The notes under the pieces were generated by a model, which worked only from the letters and a program-made list of their open reading frames with translations, was not told the origin of the DNA and made no database searches. From the NCBI RefSeq assembly GCF_016617715.1, contig NZ_CP067225.1, forward strand, positions 2,858,001-2,922,000: 64,000 nt of DNA, in the 5' to 3' direction. Position 1 is the stretch's first letter; each line of letters starts with the position of its first letter. Below are positions 46,056 through 55,404 of this stretch, in pieces. A program made the position numbers and the translations under genes. This DNA comes from Paracoccus sp. MC1862 (GTDB taxonomy: Bacteria > Pseudomonadota > Alphaproteobacteria > Rhodobacterales > Rhodobacteraceae).

Positions 46056-48677
46056 ATGCCCGTCGTCGTCGTCGAATCCCCGGCCAAGGCCAAGACAATC
46101 AACAAGTATCTGGGCGACGACTACACCGTTCTCGCGTCCTTCGGCCATGTCCGCGACCTGCCGCCCAAGGATGGGTCCGTCGATACGGACGATGATTTCG
46201 CGATGAAATGGGAAGTCGCGGCGGATTCGAAGAAGCACGTCAAGGCGATCAGGGACGCGCTGGCGTCGGACCCCAACCTGATCCTGGCCACCGACCCCGA
46301 CCGCGAGGGCGAGGCGATTTCCTGGCACCTGCGCGAGGCGCTGGCGTCCTCGCTGAAGAAGGGCGCGCAGGTCAGCCGCGTGACCTTCAACGCGATCACC
46401 AAGAGCGCCGTGACCGAGGCGATGGCGAACCCGCGCGAGATCGACCAGCCGCTGGTCGATGCCTATCTTGCGCGTCGGGCGCTGGACTACCTCGTGGGCT
46501 TCAACCTGTCGCCGGTGCTGTGGCGCAAGCTGCCGGGCGCCAAGTCCGCTGGCCGCGTCCAGTCCGTCGCCCTGCGGATCATCGTCGACCGCGAGATGGA
46601 GATCGAGGCGTTCCGCGCCCGCGAATACTGGTCGGTCCATGCGACTCTGGCGACGCCCAAGGGCGACCAATACCGCGCCACGCTGGTCACCTATGCGGGC
46701 AAGAAGCTGGAACGCTACGATCTGGCGAATGAGGAAGCCGCCAAGCTGGCGGTGAAGGCCGTGGAAAGCCGCGACCTGACCGTGACCTCGATCATGTCCA
46801 AGCCCGCGAGCCGCAACCCTTGGCCGCCCTTCATGACCTCGACCTTGCAGCAGGAGGCGAGCCGCAAGCTGGGTCTCGGTGCCCGGGCCTGCATGAGCGC
46901 GGCGCAAAGGCTCTACGAGGCGGGCCACATCACCTACATGCGGACCGACGGCATTGACATGGCGCCCGAGGCGATCATGGCAGCACGCGACGCCATCAAG
47001 GCGCGCTTCGGGGATGCCTATGTCCCCCAAAGCCCGCGCATCTACAAGAACAAGGCCAAGAACGCGCAGGAAGCGCATGAATGCATCCGGCCGACCGACA
47101 TGATGCTGTCCCCCGACAGGCTGAACGTCGAGCCCGAGCAGAGGAAGCTCTACGACCTGATCTGGAAGCGCACGCTCGCGTCCCAGATGGAAGCCGCGCG
47201 GATGGAGCGGACCACCGTCGAGATCGGCTCGGCCGACGGGCAGGTGGGCCTGCGCGCGACGGGTCAGGTGATGCTGTTCGACGGCTTCCTCAAGGTCTAC
47301 GACCAGGGCACCGACGACGACGAGGGCGAGGACAGCGCCCGCCTGCCGCAGATCGCGCAGGGCGAGCCGGCCGCCAAGCGCGGCGTCGTGCCGGAACAGC
47401 ATTTCACCCAGCCGCCGCCCCGCTATACCGAGGCCACGCTGGTCAAGCGGATGGAGGAACTGGGCATCGGCCGACCCTCGACCTATGCCAGCATCGTCAC
47501 CACCATTCAGGACCGCGAATACGTCCGCAAGGACAAGAACCGCCTGATCCCCGAGGACAAGGGCCGGCTGGTGACGGCCTTCCTGACCCGTTACTTCCCG
47601 CGCTACGTCAGCTACGACTTCACCGCCGATCTGGAAGGGGAACTCGACGACATCTCCTCGGGCGAGCGGGAATACCGCGAGGTCCTGCGCCGCTTCTGGC
47701 GCGACTTCACCGCCGCGCTGGAGGGCACCAGCGAGCTTCGCATCACCGAGGTGCTGGAGGCTATTGACGAGGCCTTGGCCCCGCATCTCTATCCGGCTCG
47801 CGCCGACGGGGGCGATCCGCGCGAATGCCCGCTTTGCGGCAAGGGGCGGCTGAACCTCAAGACCGCGCGCTCGGGCGGGGCCTTCATCGGCTGCAACAAT
47901 TATCCCGAATGCCGCTACACCCGCCCGATCTCGGGCGCGGAAGGCGAGGCGGTGGGCGACACGGTTCTGGGCCTCGACCCCGAGGGCATCGAGATCAGCC
48001 TGAAGAACGGCCGCTTCGGCCCCTATGTCCAGCGCGGCGAGGCGACGGCGGAACAGCCCAAGCCCCCCCGTGCGTCCATCCCCAAGGGCTGGGACGCAGG
48101 CTCGATGGATCTGGAAAAGGCGCTGATGCTCTTGGACCTGCCGCGCGAGATTGGCCCCCACCCCGAGGATGGCGTGACCATCGAGGCGGGGATCGGCCGC
48201 TACGGCCCCTACGTCAAGCACGGGCCGCGCTATGCCAACCTGCCCGAGGTGGACGAGGTCTTCACCATCGGCATGAACCGCGCGGTCGAAGTGCTGGCCT
48301 CGAAACCCCAGCGGGGCCGCGCCGCGCCCGCGGCGCCCTTGGCGGAACTGGGCGAGCATCCTGAGGGCGGCGCCGTGCAGGTCCTGAACGGCCGCTTCGG
48401 GCCCTACGTCAAATGGGGCAAGGTCAATGCTACCCTGCCGCGCGACATGGCGCCTGAATCCGTGACGATGGAACAGGCGCTGGAACTGATCGCCGCCAAG
48501 GCATCGAAGGGCGGCAGGAAGCCTGCGCCGAAGAAAGCCGCCAAGGAGCCCGCGAAGGCCGCCCGCAAGCCCGCCGCGAAGAAGCCGGCTGCGTCGAAGA
48601 CCGCAAAGCCGGCGGCGAAAGCGACGGCTCGGAAAACCGCCAAGGCAGATGCTGCGTCAAAGGCAGCCGAAACCTGA
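46056..48677 (+). CDS. topA: DNA topoisomerase I
   Basis: 873 aa type IA topoisomerase that relaxes negative supercoils. The Toprim motif opens the protein (VVVVESPAKAKTINKYLG) and DPDREGEAISWHL follows. The catalytic tyrosine is Tyr294 (TYMRTDG). A four-cysteine zinc motif (CPLCGKG ... CNNYPEC) near residues 590-620 and two or three further C-terminal repeats follow. The last 60 residues are a Lys/Ala-rich tail, common in alphaproteobacteria and likely DNA-contacting. Confidence 0.97.
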   Translation: MPVVVVESPAKAKTINKYLGDDYTVLASFGHVRDLPPKDGSVDTDDDFAMKWEVAADSKKHVKAIRDALASDPNLILATDPDREGEAISWHLREALASSLKKGAQVSRVTFNAITKSAVTEAMANPREIDQPLVDAYLARRALDYLVGFNLSPVLWRKLPGAKSAGRVQSVALRIIVDREMEIEAFRAREYWSVHATLATPKGDQYRATLVTYAGKKLERYDLANEEAAKLAVKAVESRDLTVTSIMSKPASRNPWPPFMTSTLQQEASRKLGLGARACMSAAQRLYEAGHITYMRTDGIDMAPEAIMAARDAIKARFGDAYVPQSPRIYKNKAKNAQEAHECIRPTDMMLSPDRLNVEPEQRKLYDLIWKRTLASQMEAARMERTTVEIGSADGQVGLRATGQVMLFDGFLKVYDQGTDDDEGEDSARLPQIAQGEPAAKRGVVPEQHFTQPPPRYTEATLVKRMEELGIGRPSTYASIVTTIQDREYVRKDKNRLIPEDKGRLVTAFLTRYFPRYVSYDFTADLEGELDDISSGEREYREVLRRFWRDFTAALEGTSELRITEVLEAIDEALAPHLYPARADGGDPRECPLCGKGRLNLKTARSGGAFIGCNNYPECRYTRPISGAEGEAVGDTVLGLDPEGIEISLKNGRFGPYVQRGEATAEQPKPPRASIPKGWDAGSMDLEKALMLLDLPREIGPHPEDGVTIEAGIGRYGPYVKHGPRYANLPEVDEVFTIGMNRAVEVLASKPQRGRAAPAAPLAELGEHPEGGAVQVLNGRFGPYVKWGKVNATLPRDMAPESVTMEQALELIAAKASKGGRKPAPKKAAKEPAKAARKPAAKKPAASKTAKPAAKATARKTAKADAASKAAET

Positions 48678-48733
48678 GCCGGACCCGCATGAAGCCGTCC
48701 TTGCGGAAATGCGATCCACCACCTGAGCCGGAC
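48672..48733. repeat. 13-base direct repeat spanning topA stop
   Basis: ACCTGAGCCGGAC occurs at 48672-48684, including the topA stop codon, and again at 48721-48733. The copies are 49 bases apart. This may mark a small duplication at the topA end. Confidence 0.5.
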
Positions 48734-48753
48734 GTGCCCTTGTCACGCTTGGA

Positions 48754-48804
48754 ATGGGTATTTACGCCAGAAAGAAGCCGCTTCTTTCTGGCGTAAATAC
48801 CCAT
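48754..48804. repeat. Perfect 51-bp palindrome after topA
   Basis: 24-base arms (48754-48777 and 48781-48804) are exact reverse complements, with CCG as loop. The arm begins ATGGGTATTTACGCCAG and ends AAAGAAG. It is far longer and more AT-rich than other hairpins in this window. No T-run follows, so ordinary termination is not its obvious role; a bidirectional terminator, cruciform or remnant of a mobile repeat is possible. Confidence 0.9.
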
Positions 48805-48867
48805 GCGACCGTGAAGCCTGCCCCGCCTGCGCCTTTTCGGCCGTGCCCCTGGCAAGGAACCCCGCCC

Positions 48868-49248
48868 ATGCAGACCCTCCTCCTTTCCCTGGCGCTGGCA
48901 GGTCCGCTTGCCGCGACAATCCTGGCGCCCGTCGGGGCGCATGAGGTGGCCGACCATATCCTGCCCGTCCACTATGTCTGCGAAGGCGGCCTGACGATGG
49001 AGGTCGTCTTCCTCAACACCGCGGGCGGCAACAGCTATGCCTTTGTCCTGGCGGACGGCGAGATGACCCCGATGCGGGTCGCCGTCTCGGCCTCGGGCGC
49101 GCGCTACCTGTCGCTTGAGGAGCAGCCCACCCGCCAGTTCTGGGAAGCAAAGGGCCGCGCCGATCTGTGGGCGCTGGAGGGTCAGGCGGAAACGCGGCTG
49201 CGCACCGGCTGCGCGCCCGCCGGGGAAGGCGAGGCAGCCCCTCGTTGA
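48868..49248 (+). CDS. MliC-family lysozyme inhibitor-like protein
   Basis: 126 aa. A signal peptide ends near GAHE at 23-25. The MliC/PliC pattern is seen: [14 protein letters not shown], then [17 protein letters not shown] and [15 protein letters not shown], with a second cysteine at the end. These proteins inhibit c-type lysozyme in the periplasm. AAGGA lies upstream of the ATG at 48868; the longer frame would include the palindrome and is unlikely. No lipobox cysteine, so it is not lipid-anchored. Confidence 0.88.
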   Translation: MQTLLLSLALAGPLAATILAPVGAHEVADHILPVHYVCEGGLTMEVVFLNTAGGNSYAFVLADGEMTPMRVAVSASGARYLSLEEQPTRQFWEAKGRADLWALEGQAETRLRTGCAPAGEGEAAPR

Positions 49249-49300
49249 CACCTGCAGCCCCCCCGTGCAGAACCGCATGAACGGTTTGCACGGGGGGACC

Positions 49301-50038
49301 ATGCGCAAGGTTTACGATAGCGCGGATGCCGCGCTGGAAGGGGTGCTGCGGGACGGGATCACCATCGCCGCCGGGGGATTCGGCCTTTCCGGCATCCCGG
49401 AACTGCTGATCGCGGCGATCCACAAGTCCGGCGTCAAGGACCTGACGGTCGCGTCCAACAACTGCGGCGTGGACGGCTTCGGCCTAGGCATCCTGCTGGA
49501 CAGCAAGCAGATCAAAAAGATGCAGTCCTCCTATGTCGGCGAGAATGCCGAGTTCATGCGCCAGTATCTGTCGGGCGAGCTTGAACTCGAGTTCAATCCG
49601 CAAGGGACGCTGGCCGAGCGGATGCGGGCCGGCGGCGCCGGCATCCCCGGTTTCTACACCAAGACCGGCGTCGGCACCGTCATCGCCGACGGCAAGGAAG
49701 TGAAGACCTTCGACGGTGAGGACTATATCCTCGAACGCGGGATCGTCACCGACCTGTCCATCGTCAAGGCCTGGAAGGCCGACGAGACGGGCAACCTCGT
49801 CTTCCGCAAGACCGCGCGCAACTTCAATGTGCCCGCCGCCACCTGCGGTCGCGTCTGCGTCGCCGAGGTCGAGGAGATCGTGCCCGCGGGCAGCCTTGAC
49901 CCCGACCACATCCACCTGCCCGGCATCTACGTCCACCGCATCGTCCAGGGCGAACACGAGAAGCGCATCGAGCAGCGCACCACCCGCAAGCGGGCCGATC
50001 AGAACACCGCGCCCGCCGCGCAAGGGGAGAAAGCCTGA
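49301..50038 (+). CDS. scoA: 3-oxoacid CoA-transferase subunit A
   Basis: 245 aa alpha subunit of succinyl-CoA:3-ketoacid CoA transferase. [13 protein letters not shown] and [12 protein letters not shown] identify it. With subunit B it moves CoA from succinyl-CoA to acetoacetate, linking ketone bodies or polyhydroxybutyrate breakdown to central metabolism. GGGGGGA precedes the ATG. The stop overlaps the start of subunit B by one base. Confidence 0.95.
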   Translation: MRKVYDSADAALEGVLRDGITIAAGGFGLSGIPELLIAAIHKSGVKDLTVASNNCGVDGFGLGILLDSKQIKKMQSSYVGENAEFMRQYLSGELELEFNPQGTLAERMRAGGAGIPGFYTKTGVGTVIADGKEVKTFDGEDYILERGIVTDLSIVKAWKADETGNLVFRKTARNFNVPAATCGRVCVAEVEEIVPAGSLDPDHIHLPGIYVHRIVQGEHEKRIEQRTTRKRADQNTAPAAQGEKA

Positions 50039-50682
50039 TGCCCACCGAAGCAAAGGGTTGGGACCGCAACCAGATGGCCGCCCGCGCCGCGCAGGAGCTT
50101 GAGGACGGCATGTATGTCAACCTCGGCATCGGCATCCCGACGCTGGTGTCGAACTATATCCCCGAGGGCGTCCACGTGACGCTGCAATCGGAAAACGGAA
50201 TGCTCGGCATGGGTCCCTTCCCCTATGAGGGCGAGGAGGACCCCGACCTCATCAACGCCGGCAAGCAGACGATCACCGAACTGCCGCACTCGGCCTATTT
50301 CGACAGCGCCACCAGCTTCGCCATGATCCGCGGCGGCAAGATCGCCATGGCGATCCTGGGGGCGATGGAGGTGGCGGAAAACGGCGATCTGGCGAACTGG
50401 ATGATCCCCGGCAAGCTGGTCAAGGGCATGGGCGGGGCGATGGACCTTGTCGCCGGCGTCAAGCGCGTGGTCGTGGTCATGGACCACACCAACAAGGCGG
50501 GCGAATCCAAGGTGCTGAAGGACTGCACCCTGCCGCTGACCGGCAAGGGCGTGGTGGACCGCATCATCACCAACCTGGGCGTGCTGGACGTGGTGCCGGG
50601 CGGGCTTTCGATCGTGGAACTGGCCGATGGCGTGACCGAGGAGGAACTCCGCGTCGCGACCGAGGCCACGATTGTCAACTGA
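50038..50682 (+). CDS. scoB: 3-oxoacid CoA-transferase subunit B
   Basis: 214 aa beta subunit. The catalytic glutamate that forms the CoA thioester lies in the SENG motif ([12 protein letters not shown]), and [13 protein letters not shown] and [19 protein letters not shown] are conserved. It begins at the last base of scoA. The glycolipid-binding-like gene starts within its last 11 bases. Confidence 0.96.
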   Translation: MPTEAKGWDRNQMAARAAQELEDGMYVNLGIGIPTLVSNYIPEGVHVTLQSENGMLGMGPFPYEGEEDPDLINAGKQTITELPHSAYFDSATSFAMIRGGKIAMAILGAMEVAENGDLANWMIPGKLVKGMGGAMDLVAGVKRVVVVMDHTNKAGESKVLKDCTLPLTGKGVVDRIITNLGVLDVVPGGLSIVELADGVTEEELRVATEATIVN

Positions 50683-51283
50683 GCCCGTCCGCCGCGCGCT
50701 GCGCTGGACGGATGCCGAGGGCCAGGGGCTGGAACACTGCCTTGTGACCCTCGATGACACGGGCCTGACGCTGGAAGGCGTCGTGGCCGGAACGCGGGAC
50801 GGCAAATATGGCGCGCATTACAAGGTGCGCGCCGATGCCGGTGGACGGACGCGAGAGGTCCGGGTCCGCTGTCTCGGCGGCCCGGAACTGTGTCTAACCG
50901 TGGACGAAGGCGCCTGCTGGCGGGACGCGATCCGCGGCGCCGACCTGCCGGACCTCGACGGCTGCCTGGACGTGGATCTCGGGATCACGCCCTCGACCAA
51001 CACGCTGCCGATCCGTCGGCTGAGGCTGAAAGTCGGGCAATCGGCCGAGGTTCGCGCCGCCTATGTCCCGTTGCCCTCCGAGATCGAGGGCGACTTCCTG
51101 CCCCGCCCGGCCGACCAGCGGTATACCCGGCTGACGGACCGGCTCTGGCGCTATGACGGCTTGTTGTGGAACTTCACCGCCGATCTGGCCGTGGACGACC
51201 TGGGACTGGTGCTGGACTACCCAGTGCTGTTCCGCCGCCTGCGTCCGAAGGACGCGCTGACGGATGCGGACCCTCCTGCATAA
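50672..51283 (+). CDS. Putative glycolipid-binding family protein
   Basis: 203 aa of the glycolipid-binding family (PF06475-like): [17 protein letters not shown] at the start, then the clear core [24 protein letters not shown], and the [10 protein letters not shown] end. It starts with TTG at 50672, with CGAGG upstream and no better start; it overlaps scoB by 11 bases. Location is probably cytoplasmic. The true ligand is unknown; the name comes from one family member. Confidence 0.82.
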   Translation: MSTEPVRRALRWTDAEGQGLEHCLVTLDDTGLTLEGVVAGTRDGKYGAHYKVRADAGGRTREVRVRCLGGPELCLTVDEGACWRDAIRGADLPDLDGCLDVDLGITPSTNTLPIRRLRLKVGQSAEVRAAYVPLPSEIEGDFLPRPADQRYTRLTDRLWRYDGLLWNFTADLAVDDLGLVLDYPVLFRRLRPKDALTDADPPA

Positions 51284-51300
51284 GCCGACGAGCCTGCGAA

Positions 51301-51912
51301 ATGACTATACCCGAAGGAACCGCCGCGAGCCTGACCCCTGACCGGATCGCCGCGCTCTTCACTGGCCCTGATGACGCCTTCCTCTGCGCCCGCTGGGGGC
51401 GTCCGGTCGCGCCGGTGGTCTTCGGCCTTGACGACGCCTCGCTGTCGGTCTTCCGCGCTGCGACCGCCGCCGTCTTCGCCCATGCGCGCCACCCGCTGAC
51501 CGACACCGACCCAGACATGGGCGCGAACCTGATGGTCTTCGCCGTCCGCGACTGGGAGGACCTGGCGGGCCTGCCCGACCTCGACCGCCTGACCGGGATG
51601 GAGGGTCTGCCGGATCGGCTGGCCAGGCAGGGTGCCGACCAGTATCGCCTGTTCCGCTTCGACCCCGACGGCAGCATCCGCGCCGCTTTCGCCTTCCTGC
51701 GCCTCGGCGGCGCGCTGGGTCAGGCCCATCCGGCGCAGCTGGCCGAATCCGTCGCCGTTAATGCGCTGCTGACCTGGGCGCATCCGGTCACGCCCTCGCA
51801 GCCGCTGGCCGCCCTGATCCGCGCCGCCTACGACCCGCTGCTGCTCGCCTGCGCCCGCGACCCGAGCCACGCGCTGCGGCTGGCCGCCCGGCTTCAGGCT
51901 TCTTCTTCGTAG
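51301..51912 (+). CDS. Hypothetical protein
   Basis: 203 aa, no domain recognised. It has no signal peptide, membrane segment or cysteine cluster, and is rich in Ala, Leu and Asp; a mostly alpha-helical soluble protein is likely. Recurrent parts are FLCARWGRPVAPVVFGLDDASLSVF and MGANLMVF. It is 17 bases after the glycolipid-binding-like gene and 119 bases before ybgC. Codon use resembles its neighbours, so it is a real gene. Confidence 0.8.
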   Translation: MTIPEGTAASLTPDRIAALFTGPDDAFLCARWGRPVAPVVFGLDDASLSVFRAATAAVFAHARHPLTDTDPDMGANLMVFAVRDWEDLAGLPDLDRLTGMEGLPDRLARQGADQYRLFRFDPDGSIRAAFAFLRLGGALGQAHPAQLAESVAVNALLTWAHPVTPSQPLAALIRAAYDPLLLACARDPSHALRLAARLQASSS

Positions 51913-52031
51913 AAATATCCCGGGGGAGCCGTCCGCAAGGACGGCGGGGGCAGCGCCCCACGTCTTCGCCAAGGTTCCCTTCAGTCGCCTGACGTGCTTG
52001 ACCCTCGCCCGAGCCGGCAAGGACCACCGCC

Positions 52032-52427
52032 ATGACCCACCGTTTCCCCGTCCGCGTTTATTACGAGGACACCGACCTCGGGCAGGTTGTCTATTACGCC
52101 AACTACCTGAAGTTCATCGAACGCGGCCGCAGCGAGTGGCTACGCGCCGCCGGCGTGGACCAGCGGCAGTTGCTTGAACAGCATGATCTCGCCTTCGTCG
52201 TCCGCCGGGTCGAGGCCGATTACCTGCGCCCCGCCCGCTTTGACGACCGGCTCGATGTCGTCACGTCGCTGGACCATGCCGGCGGCCCGAAGATCGTCGT
52301 GGCCCAGTCCGTCGAACGGGACGGCACGGTGCTGTTCACCGCCCGCGTCACCGTCGTCTGCGTGGACTTGCGGACCATGCGGCCCCATCGCCTGCCGCCC
52401 GCGGTGGCCGCGGCCTTGTCCGGCTGA
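52032..52427 (+). CDS. ybgC: Acyl-CoA thioesterase YbgC
   Basis: 131 aa hot-dog-fold thioesterase. The start MTHRFPVRVYYEDTDLGQVVYYANYLKFIERGRSEWL contains the catalytic Asp and Tyr of the family. It hydrolyses short-chain acyl-CoA and is linked to phospholipid metabolism. It is the conserved first gene of the tol-pal cluster, with tolQ 98 bases later. Confidence 0.95.
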   Translation: MTHRFPVRVYYEDTDLGQVVYYANYLKFIERGRSEWLRAAGVDQRQLLEQHDLAFVVRRVEADYLRPARFDDRLDVVTSLDHAGGPKIVVAQSVERDGTVLFTARVTVVCVDLRTMRPHRLPPAVAAALSG

Positions 52428-52525
52428 GACGGCCGCCCGCGGCGCACAGAACTGTGTTGCCGGTTTGTGTGGCCTTCACCGGCAGGATAAGGGAAAACGC
52501 GCGCAACCACGGCAGGACAGGCTTC

Positions 52526-53218
52526 ATGGAAAACCTTGCAATCGGCGCCCCGACCGACTTTTCGCTGATCGCGCTGTTCCTGCGCGCGGGCCTGACCGTC
52601 AAGATCGTGATGGTGCTGCTGGTGCTGGCCTCGGTCTGGTCCTGGGCGCTGATCGTCCAGAAGACGATGGTCCAGACCGCCGCCCGCCGTGACAGCACAA
52701 GCTTCGACCGCCGCTTCTGGTCGGGCGAGCCGCTGGACGATGTCTTCGACCGCATGAACGGGCGCGCGCGGGGTCCGGCCGAGCGGATCTTCTCGGCCGG
52801 GATGGGCGAATGGCGGCGCTCGCAGACGGATGACGGCGGGCTCATTCCCGGCGTCATGCAGCGGGTGGACCGGGCCATGAACGTCGCCATCGGGCGCGAA
52901 AGCGACCGGCTGACGCGGGGCCTGCCGATTCTTGCCTCGATCGGATCGACCGCGCCCTTCATCGGGCTCTTCGGCACCGTCTGGGGCATCAAGACCGCCT
53001 TCGAGGGCATCGCGCTGAGTCAGGACACCAGCCTTGCCGTCGTCGCCCCCGGCATCGCCGAGGCGCTGGTCGCGACCGCGCTGGGCCTTCTGGCCGCAAT
53101 CCCGGCGGTGATCTTCTACAACAAGCTGTCCAGCGACGCGAACCGCATCAGCGGCGGGCACGAGGCTTTCGCGGACGAATTCGCCACCATCCTCTCGCGT
53201 CAGACCGAGGCCGGCTGA
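52526..53218 (+). CDS. tolQ: Tol-Pal system protein TolQ
   Basis: 230 aa inner-membrane proton channel subunit, with three membrane segments (near residues 18-40, 130-155 and 170-195). The GLFGTVWGIKTAFEGI and PGIAEALVATALGLLAAIPAV regions are typical of TolQ/ExbB/MotA. It energises TolA with TolR during cell constriction. The TGATG overlap links it with tolR. Confidence 0.96.
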   Translation: MENLAIGAPTDFSLIALFLRAGLTVKIVMVLLVLASVWSWALIVQKTMVQTAARRDSTSFDRRFWSGEPLDDVFDRMNGRARGPAERIFSAGMGEWRRSQTDDGGLIPGVMQRVDRAMNVAIGRESDRLTRGLPILASIGSTAPFIGLFGTVWGIKTAFEGIALSQDTSLAVVAPGIAEALVATALGLLAAIPAVIFYNKLSSDANRISGGHEAFADEFATILSRQTEAG

Positions 53219-53670
53219 TGGCGGGCGGTCTTTCGCGCCGTGGCGCCGGCCGGCGGGGCCGCGACCGCCTGGCGCCCATGGCGGAAATCAACGTCACGCC
53301 CTTCGTGGACGTGATGCTGGTGCTGCTGATCATCTTCATGGTCGCGGCCCCCCTGCTGACCGTGGGCGTGCCGCTGCAACTGCCGCAGACGGCCGCCGAG
53401 GCCGTGACGGCGGAACCCGAAGAGCCGCTGACCGTCTCGCTACCGGCCGAGGGGCCGCTGGTCCTGATGACCACCGAGGTTCCTGCGGGCGAGCTGATCC
53501 CCCGCTTGCGCGCCGTCGCCGCCGAACGGCAGTCGAGCCGCATCTACCTGCGCGCCGACGGCGCCGTGGCCTATGCCCGGGTGATGGAGGTCATGGGCGC
53601 GCTGAACGCGGCCGGTTTCCGCGACATCGTGCTGGTCACCGACTCTGGCGGCCCGCGGATGGATGGCTGA
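53218..53670 (+). CDS. tolR: Tol-Pal system protein TolR
   Basis: 150 aa with one membrane segment (INVTPFVDVMLVLLIIFMVAAPLL) that carries the conserved aspartate for proton use, and a periplasmic domain. A stretch of basic residues precedes it. It works with TolQ to drive TolA. The stop lies inside the tolA start (8-base overlap). Confidence 0.95.
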   Translation: MAGGLSRRGAGRRGRDRLAPMAEINVTPFVDVMLVLLIIFMVAAPLLTVGVPLQLPQTAAEAVTAEPEEPLTVSLPAEGPLVLMTTEVPAGELIPRLRAVAAERQSSRIYLRADGAVAYARVMEVMGALNAAGFRDIVLVTDSGGPRMDG

Positions 53671-55354
53671 CCCGTTTCCCCCCAACGAGGCGCGCGAGCG
53701 CCGGATCGGCGCCTGGATCTCGGGCGCGGCGCACGCGGGCCTGATTGCTTGGGTGGCGGTCAGTGGCGCCCTGTTCCGCGCCCCCCAGGCGCCCGCGCTG
53801 CGGATGTCGCCCGTGGAAACCATCTCGGCCGTCGAGTTCGAGGCGATGGCCGCCGCCGCCCGCGGCTCGGGTCCGATCGGACAGGAGGCCTCGGCCATCC
53901 CCGCACAGCCCCGCCCGCCCTCGGACGAGGTGATCGCCGGCGGCCCCGTGGCGATGGCCCCGCCCGCCCCGAATGCCGATCCGCAGGCGCTGCCCGCGCC
54001 CGAGTTCGCCGGCGAGGCTGCGCCGAACCTGTCCGACCTGCAGGTGCCGCAATCTCCTGTCACCGTGGCGACCGTGGCGCCGATGCCGCAGCAACCCGCC
54101 AGCCTGCAGGACGAGGGCGCGCCGGGCGACCTGCCCGCGGCGCTGGACCTGCCGCCCGCGCTGCCACGGGTTGCGGCGGCACGGCCGCTGCCCTCGCCTA
54201 GTGCGGAAGGCGCTGCACCCGCGGCCCCGCCGCCGCCACCGGTCCTGACCGCCTCCGAAGCGCCCTTCGACGTTGCCGCTGCCCGCCAGCGCCGCGCCGA
54301 CCGCATCGCCGCCGCCGAAGCGCAGGCCCTTGCAGCAGCACAGGCCACCGAGGCGGCCCGGCAGGCGGAAGCCGCGCGTCAGGCCGAGGCCCTGCGTCAG
54401 GCCGAGGCTGCCACCGAAGCCGCCCGCCAGCAGGCCGCCGCCGCGGCCGCCCGCGTCGCCGCCGAAGCCGCCGCCCGCGCCGAGGCGGAACGTGCCGCAG
54501 CCGAGGCCGCTGCCGCCGAGGAAGCCCGCCGCGCCGAGGCCGAGGCCAGCGCTGCAGCCGAAGCCGAACGACAGGCCGCGCTGGAGGCCGAGCGGCAGGA
54601 GCAGGAGCGCCTTGAGACCGAAGCCCGCGCAGAGGCCGAGGCCGAGGCAGCGGCCCGTCGCGCCGAGGAACAGCGTCTGGCCGAGGAAGCCCGCCGCGCG
54701 GAACAGGAACGCCTCGCCGAAAAAGCCCGCCGAACCGAGGAGCGCCGGATCGCCGAGGAAGCCCGCCGTGCCGAGGAGCAACGCGAGGCGCAAGAGGCCC
54801 GCCGCCGCGCCGAGGAGGAGGCTGCCGCCGCCGCCGCCGAGGCGCTGGCCCGGACCGAGGAGGAAGCCGCCCGTGCCCGCGCCGAGGCCGAGGCCCGCGC
54901 GCAGGCCGAGGCCGCGCGGCAGGCGCCCGACGATCCCGACCCGCTGATGCAGGCGCTGAACGAGGCGCTGGACCTGCCCGGCGCCACCGAGGATGGCGGC
55001 GGCGGCCGCGCCGCGATGGGACCGCCCCTGTCGCAAGGGGAAAAGGACGGGCTCAGGCTGCAGATCGAATCCTGCTGGAACATCGGCTCGCTGTCGCGCG
55101 AAGCGCAGCGGACTTCGGTGTCGATCCAGTTCTCGATGTCGCCCGACGGCATGCCCGAACCGGATTCGCTGCGGATGATCGGCTTCGACGGCGGCTCCGA
55201 TGCGGCGGCGGGCCAAGCCTTCGAGGCCGCCCGCCGGGCCATCCTGCGCTGCGCCCTGCAGGGCGGCGGCTTCAGCCTGCCGGCCGAGAAATACGCCCGC
55301 TGGCGCGACACGATCATCGACTTCCGCCCCCAGGGCGGTCCCTCGATCCGGTGA
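53663..55354 (+). CDS. tolA: Tol-Pal system protein TolA
   Basis: 563 aa. One N-terminal membrane helix (about residues 20-38) anchors it. A Pro/Ala linker follows, then a very long charged helix (about residues 195-430) made of EAARQAEAxR-type repeats. The C-terminal domain (GLRLQIESCWNIG ... FEAARRAILRCA) is the globular part that contacts TolB and Pal. It is longer than E. coli TolA (421 aa), because of the linker and helix. It starts 8 bases before the tolR stop. Confidence 0.94.
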   Translation: MADPFPPNEARERRIGAWISGAAHAGLIAWVAVSGALFRAPQAPALRMSPVETISAVEFEAMAAAARGSGPIGQEASAIPAQPRPPSDEVIAGGPVAMAPPAPNADPQALPAPEFAGEAAPNLSDLQVPQSPVTVATVAPMPQQPASLQDEGAPGDLPAALDLPPALPRVAAARPLPSPSAEGAAPAAPPPPPVLTASEAPFDVAAARQRRADRIAAAEAQALAAAQATEAARQAEAARQAEALRQAEAATEAARQQAAAAAARVAAEAAARAEAERAAAEAAAAEEARRAEAEASAAAEAERQAALEAERQEQERLETEARAEAEAEAAARRAEEQRLAEEARRAEQERLAEKARRTEERRIAEEARRAEEQREAQEARRRAEEEAAAAAAEALARTEEEAARARAEAEARAQAEAARQAPDDPDPLMQALNEALDLPGATEDGGGGRAAMGPPLSQGEKDGLRLQIESCWNIGSLSREAQRTSVSIQFSMSPDGMPEPDSLRMIGFDGGSDAAAGQAFEAARRAILRCALQGGGFSLPAEKYARWRDTIIDFRPQGGPSIR

Positions 55355-55404
55355 CGATGGCCCGCATTTCCATCACACCCCAAACAGGTTAGGTTGCGCG
55401 CATC

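Noticed and set aside
45207..48359. Minus-strand open frame of 1050 codons
   Set aside because: Antisense to topA and the DUF4142 gene, with no recognisable domain and an odd composition (His, Arg, Gly, Gln-rich). A shadow of topA codon bias.
48754..48867. Longer start for the MliC-like protein
   Set aside because: It would translate the 51-bp palindrome and bury the signal peptide; a ribosome-binding site precedes the ATG at 48868.
51929..51946. Hairpin GCCGTCC-GCAA-GGACGGC as a terminator
   Set aside because: The stem is perfect but short, and it is followed by G-rich sequence with no T-run, so I do not call it a terminator.
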